Positions 4,441-8,062 of a stretch of DNA of 8,062 nucleotides are shown piece after piece. Made by a program: the position numbers and the translations under genes. The notes below the pieces were generated by a model. That model did no database searches. It was not told the DNA's origin and was given only the letters and a program-made list of their open reading frames with translations. The stretch's first letter is position 1, and each line of letters opens with the position of its first letter. The stretch is from assembly GCA_046760445.1 (NCBI GenBank), contig JBHIEE010000119.1, forward strand, positions 1 through 8,062, in the 5' to 3' direction. The DNA is from JBHIEE01 sp046760445. Lineage in GTDB: Bacteria; Acidobacteriota; Aminicenantia; JdFR-78.

Positions 4441-5526
4441 ATGGCAGAAGGATACCAAAAATGGGGGTGGAAAGAAAATCCCTTTACTTTAAAAATTGAT
4501 CCTAAATTATTTACTGGTTATGAAGAGCAAGTAAGAGCTTCTTTAAAACACATAGAAAATAAGCATAAAATAGCTCTAATAACAGGTCATACTGGTTCTG
4601 GTAAGACAACGTTTTTAAAATGGTTGAGAATGAATGCCCACCAACATGCTTTATACATAAGCAAACCACCTGAAAAACCAGATTATTTTATAAATATTTT
4701 TACTGAAAATTTTCCTTTAAGTTTCTGGGAAAGAATTTTTAGAAAATATCCCTCACTTTTCAATTTACCAGCATATGTAAATAAAAAACTAAAAGGAAAC
4801 CAATTAATTTTACTATTAGATGAAGCTCATGAAACTAACAGAGAAGTTTTAGAATGGTTAAGAGTTTTGGTTGATCAAATAGATAATGTTAGTTTAATTA
4901 TTGCTGGAATGCCTATTCTAGAAGAAAAATTAAAGGAGATTGAAACTTTGAATCAAAGAATAACCACCCGTATATCTCTAATATCTTTAAATCAAGAAGA
5001 TGTAAGAGATTTAATTCAAAAAAGAATAGCTGATGTTGGTGGAAGAGGTACTGTTCCGTTCACAGTCCAGGCTCTAGATAAAATTTATCAGAGAACAGGT
5101 GGATTTCCAAGAGAAGTAATAAAATTATGCGATAAGCTTGTTTCAAGAGCTTTAGAAAATAAAAGGGATATGATTGATGAGTTTGATATAGAAGAACTAA
5201 GGGAAATTCCTGAAAAAAAAGTGAGAGTTGAAGAACCAGTAGTTACTTTTTCACCAAAACCACCTTCTGAAGAAAAATTAAGAGATTTACCTTATAAGCA
5301 AAGAAAAATAATAGACTTATTATCTAGAAGAGACTGGTTAACACCAACAGCTATTGTTGAAGAATTAGAAATGAAAGGATATAAATCCAAAGGTCATGCA
5401 ATAAGGTCTGTTAATAATATTTTGAAAAGGATGATGCTAGAAGGATTTGTCCAAAGAGAAGCTCGTGGTAAGGCCTATATGTATGCTTTGACACCTAAGG
5501 TTAAGACTTTGTTTGTTGAGAGTTAG
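4441..5526 (+). CDS. AAA+ ATPase with C-terminal winged helix, Orc1/Cdc6- and ExeA-related
   Basis: The N-terminus, WGWKENPFTLKIDPKLFTGY (8-27), is the short lead-in seen in ExeA/GspA-type and related archaeal ATPases. Walker A is GHTGSGKT (49-56, K55). Walker B is LILLLDEAH (122-130, D127 and E128). A sensor-1-like strand is LIIAGMP (152-158), and a sensor-2 arginine is likely R214 in GGFPREVIKLC. After a Pro/Glu-rich linker (about 250-280), residues about 285-355 form a winged helix (QRKIIDLLSRRDWLTPTAIVEELEM ... with a wing at QREARGKAYMYAL). The order AAA+, lid, wHTH is that of archaeal Orc1/Cdc6 initiators, but the AAA+ motifs are nearer to ExeA, so it is not a canonical Orc1. It lies beside a dense repeat cluster and is coupled to the LAGLIDADG gene. 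A role as replication initiator or as repeat-binding regulator is inference; the ATPase and HTH calls are firm. Confidence 0.85.
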   Translation: MAEGYQKWGWKENPFTLKIDPKLFTGYEEQVRASLKHIENKHKIALITGHTGSGKTTFLKWLRMNAHQHALYISKPPEKPDYFINIFTENFPLSFWERIFRKYPSLFNLPAYVNKKLKGNQLILLLDEAHETNREVLEWLRVLVDQIDNVSLIIAGMPILEEKLKEIETLNQRITTRISLISLNQEDVRDLIQKRIADVGGRGTVPFTVQALDKIYQRTGGFPREVIKLCDKLVSRALENKRDMIDEFDIEELREIPEKKVRVEEPVVTFSPKPPSEEKLRDLPYKQRKIIDLLSRRDWLTPTAIVEELEMKGYKSKGHAIRSVNNILKRMMLEGFVQREARGKAYMYALTPKVKTLFVES

Positions 5527-5532
5527 ATTTAT

Positions 5533-5604
5533 TGGGACTGGGATTGTCCCATTGTCTATGCGCACAGGCCGTTGTACAGGAATGATGATTGTGTCTCCGC
5601 TTTG
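5533..5604. ncRNA. GC-rich intergenic island, candidate non-coding RNA
   Basis: In the 149 bases between the ATPase and UPF0200 genes, the segment 5533-5604 is about half G+C by my count, far above its surroundings. In AT-rich archaeal genomes such islands often mark structured RNAs. TGGGAC (5533-5538) can pair with GTCCCA (5546-5551) across a 7-base loop. ATTGT recurs at 5543, 5551 and 5588. ATGATGA at 5582-5588 resembles a C box, but I find no CTGA D box, so a C/D sRNA is not supported. No tRNA arms are visible. The strand is unclear: TTCTAAATAA on the minus strand (near 5627-5618) could be a promoter reading leftward. It might also be the 3' end structure of the ATPase mRNA. Confidence 0.3.
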
Positions 5605-5646
5605 AAAAATGTTAAGATTATTTAGAATTAATGATTTCTAAAAATC

Positions 5647-5655
5647 AATTTAAAC
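5647..5655 (+). promoter_or_regulatory. TATA box of the UPF0200 gene
   Basis: AATTTAAAC is centred about 25 bases before the ATG at 5676, the distance expected for a leaderless mRNA. It favours the start at 5676 over the in-frame ATG at 5631. Confidence 0.5.
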
Positions 5656-5675
5656 TAGAATTACAATTATTCTTT

Positions 5676-6224
5676 ATGAAAATCTTTGTTGTAGTAGGAA
5701 TGCCTGGTTCTGGAAAATCTTTTGCAGCAGATGTTATTGCAAAGAATTTTAATGGAAAAGTATTTAGAACCGGTGATGTAATAAGAGATGAGATCAAGAA
5801 AAGAGGATTAAAATATACTCCTGAAAATGATGCTAAAATTGCTCATTGGTTTCATACAAGAGGAAGAGAAAGATTAATAATAAAAAGAACATGGGATAAG
5901 ATCAAAAAATCTAGGAAAAAAATAATAGTTATTGAAGGATGTAGGGCACCAGAAGAAATAAAATTATTAGAAAAATATTCTAAAATAAAACCAATAATTA
6001 TTGCAACAAAAACCAATTTTAATGTGAGAGTTAAAAGAATAATCAAAAGAAAAAGATTTGGAAAAAAAGAATCTAAAAAATATCTAAAAAATAGAGATAA
6101 GTTAGAATTGTCACATGGTTTAGGAAAAATTATAAAAATGGCTAATTATGTAATAAATAATTCTAAATTAACTAAAAGGCAAACAGAAAAGAAATTAATA
6201 AAATTAATAAAGGGATTGTTATGA
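5676..6224 (+). CDS. UPF0200 family nucleotide (kinase-like) P-loop protein, 182 aa
   Basis: With the start at 5676 the protein begins MKIFVVVGMPGSGKSFAADV, with the P-loop GMPGSGKS at 8-15 (K14). The in-frame ATG at 5631 would add 15 residues before this strand and is disfavoured by the TATA position. Other family marks are FRTGDVIRDEIKKRGLKYTPEN (30-51), where GDVIR...RGL is the typical substrate-binding part of archaeal UPF0200 proteins, and IVIEGCRAPEEI (84-95), the usual dG-R segment. The C-terminal third is rich in lysine. The family resembles adenylate and dephospho-CoA kinases, and its true substrate is not known to me. It heads a plus-strand cluster: its stop TGA overlaps the ATG of the next gene as ATGA, so the two are probably translated together. 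Confidence 0.88.
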   Translation: MKIFVVVGMPGSGKSFAADVIAKNFNGKVFRTGDVIRDEIKKRGLKYTPENDAKIAHWFHTRGRERLIIKRTWDKIKKSRKKIIVIEGCRAPEEIKLLEKYSKIKPIIIATKTNFNVRVKRIIKRKRFGKKESKKYLKNRDKLELSHGLGKIIKMANYVINNSKLTKRQTEKKLIKLIKGLL

Positions 6225-6433
6225 GTATTACAACCATTGAAAAAATAGGAATGCCTTATCATGCTTTATGTTATAAAGTAAGCAAGGAAAGAAAAAGAGA
6301 TAAATATGTCACAATGCAAAGGATAAGAAAAATAGATGGATATAATGTAGAAATAAAAGATGTTTGTACAGAAGTAGGGTTTTCTGATTTATGTTTAAAT
6401 TGTGAGAAAAAAGAGCCGTTATTAAAAGCTTAA
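6221..6433 (+). CDS. Small cysteine-containing hypothetical protein, 70 aa
   Basis: I do not recognise this protein. It has a basic middle (KVSKERKRDKYVTMQRIRK) and four cysteines: C17, C49, and the C58-x2-C61 pair in SDLCLNCEKKEP. That spacing could form a small zinc site, which is inference only. No membrane segment or signal peptide is visible. The ATGA overlap with the UPF0200 gene and the purine-rich GGGATT just before the ATG point to a translated, co-transcribed gene rather than a shadow. The UPF0200 frame does not continue through it, and no other frame here is open for its length. The PRC-barrel gene follows after 35 bases with its own promoter. Confidence 0.65.
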   Translation: MSITTIEKIGMPYHALCYKVSKERKRDKYVTMQRIRKIDGYNVEIKDVCTEVGFSDLCLNCEKKEPLLKA

Positions 6434-6466
6434 ATATTTATTTTGTGAAATAATTAAAAGGTGATT
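6429..6466 (+). promoter_or_regulatory. Promoter and Shine-Dalgarno site of the PRC-barrel gene
   Basis: CTTAAATAT (6429-6437) is a TATA-like box that would start a transcript near 6460. AGGTGATT (6459-6466) is a strong anti-SD match just before the GTG start at 6469, with only two or three bases between. If the TATA reading is right, the SD would be at the very 5' end of the mRNA. Confidence 0.5.
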
Positions 6467-6468
6467 TT

Positions 6469-6726
6469 GTGGCTAATGTGCGTGGTAAAGATATGGTCGG
6501 TAAGATTATAGTTTCTGAAGAAACAGGAAGAAAGTTTGGAGTTGTTGGAGATGTTAAGTTTATAACAGAGTCAGGAGAATTGATGAATTTAGTTATTGCA
6601 GAACCAACAAAACAGGCTTTGGAAATGCAATTATCAGAAGATGACAGAGGAAGATTATTAATACCATTCTCTTCTGTAAAGTCTGTTGGAGACTTTATAA
6701 TAATTGCTGAGAAAGATATAGTTTAG
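6469..6726 (+). CDS. PRC-barrel domain protein, 85 aa
   Basis: A single PRC barrel fills the protein: GKIIVSEETGRKFGVVGDVKF (11-31), then GELMNLVIAEPT (36-47), and a last part LLIPFSSVKSVGDFIIIAEKDIV (63-85). Stand-alone archaeal PRC-barrel proteins are small and cytoplasmic. The fold is shared with the RimM C-terminus and photosynthetic reaction centre subunit H, and more recent work links some archaeal members to cell division (CdpB). Which function applies here cannot be told. The start is GTG, chosen because of the strong AGGTGAT ribosome site directly upstream; the first residues are MANVRGKDMVGK. It ends 34 bases from the stop of the convergent radA gene. No cysteines and no membrane segments are seen. 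Confidence 0.88.
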   Translation: MANVRGKDMVGKIIVSEETGRKFGVVGDVKFITESGELMNLVIAEPTKQALEMQLSEDDRGRLLIPFSSVKSVGDFIIIAEKDIV

Positions 6727-6760
6727 CATTCCCATAAACAATCTAGTATTAATTCTATAT

Positions 6761-7711
6761 TTATCTCTTTTTCCCATTGGGGTCTCTAATTCCTTCAGGT
6801 TTGATAGAAAATACACATTCTCCTTCTGGAAGATTTGGAGAATCAATCATTCTTGCAATTCTTGTATCGCCTTTAGACTTTCTAACATAAATCCTATAAG
6901 TTGAGAAGTGTCCTATGATATGACCACCAATTGGAGCAGTTGGATCTCCGAATAAAATATCTGGTCTTGCCATAACCTGATTTGTTATATAAACCGCAAT
7001 GTTATAAACATCTCCTAGTCTTTGTAATGTATGTAAGTGTCTATTTAGTTTTTGTTGTCTAGTAGCTAATGTTCCTCTTCCCAAATAATCTGCTCTAAAT
7101 AATGATGTCACTGAATCAATCACTAATAATTTAACGTTTTTTTCTCTAATTATATCTCCTGCCTTTTCGACCAATATAATTTGATGATCAGAATTATAAA
7201 CTCTACCAACCGTGATATTATTCAAAACCTTTTCCACATCTAATTCAAGAGCCTCAGCCATTTGCTTTATTCTTTCTGGTCTGAATGTTGCTTCTGCATC
7301 TATGAATAAACAACCACCTTCTAAACCACCCCTTTCTTTTGGTAATTGGACGTTGACAGCTAATTGATGTGCTACCTGTGTTTTACTAGAACCAAATGCT
7401 CCATGAAATTCTGTAACAGCTGCAGTTTCTACTCCACCCCCCAATAACTCATTCAAATTTTCACTACATGTTGTAATTCTTCCTATTTTTAATCTCCTCT
7501 CCATAACTTGAGATGCGCTCTCAAAACCAATATTTAAAACTTCTCTTGCAGCATTAATTATTTTAGCAGCAGTTACTTCCCCTATTTCTGCAGCTTCTGC
7601 TAATTCCATTGGTGATGCAGCTGCAATTGCCATCATGTCAACATAGCCAGCTTTTTTCAGCTTTTCACCTGTTTTTTCTCCAACACCTGGTAAATCAGCT
7701 ATTTCGGTCAT
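6761..7711 (-). CDS. radA: DNA repair and recombination protein RadA
   Basis: This archaeal RecA/Rad51 recombinase forms filaments on single-stranded DNA and drives strand exchange. At 316 residues it has the usual length. Residues 1-60 are the helix-hairpin-helix N-domain (DLPGVGEKTGEKLKKAGY). FESA (63-66) is the polymerisation motif. Walker A is at 104-111, GAFGSSKT (K110, T111), and Walker B is LLVID (195-199). Also seen are SVTSLFRADYLGRGTLATRQQKL (200-222) and the ssDNA-binding loop 2 region, NQVMARPDILFGDPTAPIGGHIIGH (244-268). The odd point is S109: the Walker A consensus GxxxxGKT calls for glycine there (codon AGT, one base from GGT). The start at 7711 is set by AAGGAGAT four bases upstream. 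It follows an RPA-type gene on the same strand and converges with the PRC-barrel gene. Confidence 0.97.
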   Translation of the reverse strand: MTEIADLPGVGEKTGEKLKKAGYVDMMAIAAASPMELAEAAEIGEVTAAKIINAAREVLNIGFESASQVMERRLKIGRITTCSENLNELLGGGVETAAVTEFHGAFGSSKTQVAHQLAVNVQLPKERGGLEGGCLFIDAEATFRPERIKQMAEALELDVEKVLNNITVGRVYNSDHQIILVEKAGDIIREKNVKLLVIDSVTSLFRADYLGRGTLATRQQKLNRHLHTLQRLGDVYNIAVYITNQVMARPDILFGDPTAPIGGHIIGHFSTYRIYVRKSKGDTRIARMIDSPNLPEGECVFSIKPEGIRDPNGKKR

Positions 7712-7715
7712 TAAA

Positions 7716-7773
7716 ATCTCCTTATAAATTAACCATTAAGTTGATATTATTCACATTTTCCTTTATTATATTC
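7716..7773 (-). promoter_or_regulatory. radA Shine-Dalgarno site and candidate promoter
   Basis: On the minus strand, AAGGAGAT (7723-7716) is a strong ribosome site before the radA ATG. GAATATAATAAAG (7773-7761) is a possible TATA region giving a leader of about 30 bases. The plus-strand word TTCACATTTTC at 7750-7760 lies between them and is identical to 3612-3622 in the TTCAC cluster. The remaining bases to 7822 are AT-rich with nothing further visible. Confidence 0.4.
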
Positions 7774-7822
7774 AGATAATTTGATTTTCTATTCTTCATA
7801 AAATCACAAAAATAAATAGTAT

Positions 7823-8062
7823 TTAAACATTAGAAGCTAAACTATTTAAGATTTTGTTTGCCTCGTTAGTAACATCAATTTCTCTAACACTGTTTGCCAC
7901 GAATTCTAATCTATTAAACATTTTATTTCTTCTTACTGTTCCAGTTAAAATAAATTCTTTACCTAAAACATCAATATCCTCTAAGAGGCTATCTTTTTTG
8001 CTTAATGCATCTTCCATATTCATTCCTATTAATTGTAAGGCCGCTGTTCTAAAGAAAACAGC
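7823..8062 (-). CDS. Replication protein A (ssDNA-binding OB-fold protein), C-terminal part
   Basis: Partial gene: the frame is open to the right edge, so MNMEDAL at 8023 is internal and not the start. The 79 visible residues begin AVFFRTAALQLIGMNMEDAL and continue with LGKEFILTGTVRRNKMFNRLEF and VANSVREIDVTNEANKIL. This is the end of the last OB fold and C-terminal helix of archaeal replication protein A, where an aromatic strand (VFF) followed by A-xx-LIG and GKE-xxLTG-xVRRNxxFxRLEF is the usual pattern. RPA coats single-stranded DNA in replication and repair. It lies 111 bases upstream of radA on the same strand, which suits a partner in loading RadA. Upstream domains, such as a zinc finger, cannot be seen. 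Confidence 0.8.
   Translation of the reverse strand, partial: AVFFRTAALQLIGMNMEDALSKKDSLLEDIDVLGKEFILTGTVRRNKMFNRLEFVANSVREIDVTNEANKILNSLASNV

Noticed and set aside
5533..5604. tRNA or C/D-box sRNA
   Set aside because: No cloverleaf arms or GGTTCGA-like T arm; a C-box-like ATGATGA exists but no CTGA D box follows.
5631..5675. N-terminal extension of the UPF0200 protein from ATG 5631
   Set aside because: A TATA box at 5647-5655 lies inside it and the conserved MKIFVVVGMPGSGKS start is at 5676.
5852..6046. 64-codon minus-strand ORF with hydrophobic residues
   Set aside because: Antisense of lysine/isoleucine-rich UPF0200 codons; the hydrophobic look comes from AT-rich complement.
6658..6846. 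62-codon minus-strand ORF
   Set aside because: Overlaps the ends of both the PRC-barrel and radA genes in another frame; both of these are clear families.

Overview
The window reads as chromosomal DNA of an AT-rich archaeon. RadA, an archaeal-type replication protein A, a UPF0200 kinase-like protein, ThpR, a PRC-barrel protein and a class II ribonucleotide reductase all have archaeal character. Many starts lie 25-30 bases after TATA-like boxes, which fits leaderless mRNAs, and others have Shine-Dalgarno (SD) sites matching GGAGGTGAT. A small-genome lineage such as DPANN is my guess from the composition and gene mix; it is not proven.

Left part (1-2750): the N-terminal 180 codons of a B12-dependent ribonucleotide reductase (minus strand) diverge from thpR (plus). 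ThpR converges with an unrecognised cysteine-containing protein (minus). A membrane-anchored OB-fold protein and a PIN-domain protein follow on the plus strand, and a 47-residue ORF with a good SD lies on the minus strand.

Centre (2751-5526): a winged-helix protein (minus) and a two-gene plus-strand operon diverge from a 437-base intergenic region. The operon encodes a two-motif LAGLIDADG protein whose stop codon directly abuts the start of an AAA+ ATPase with a C-terminal winged helix, related to Orc1/Cdc6 and ExeA. About 290 bases of the intergenic region are packed with TTCAC-based repeats. There are four exact copies of TTCACATCTTCAC, two of TTCACATGAAGTTC, related inverted units, and a 92-base stretch with no G on the plus strand. 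This is the most unusual part of the window. It looks like an iteron or operator array, possibly a replication origin with the ATPase as initiator, but that role is an inference.

Right part (5527-8062): a short GC-rich island that may be a non-coding RNA is followed by a UPF0200 kinase-like gene, a 70-codon cysteine-containing gene overlapping it by ATGA, and a PRC-barrel gene, all on the plus strand. They converge with radA, which follows the C-terminal part of replication protein A on the minus strand. The RadA Walker A motif has serine where glycine is usual. dNTP supply (NrdJ), single-strand binding (RPA), recombination (RadA) and a possible initiator therefore lie within 8 kb.
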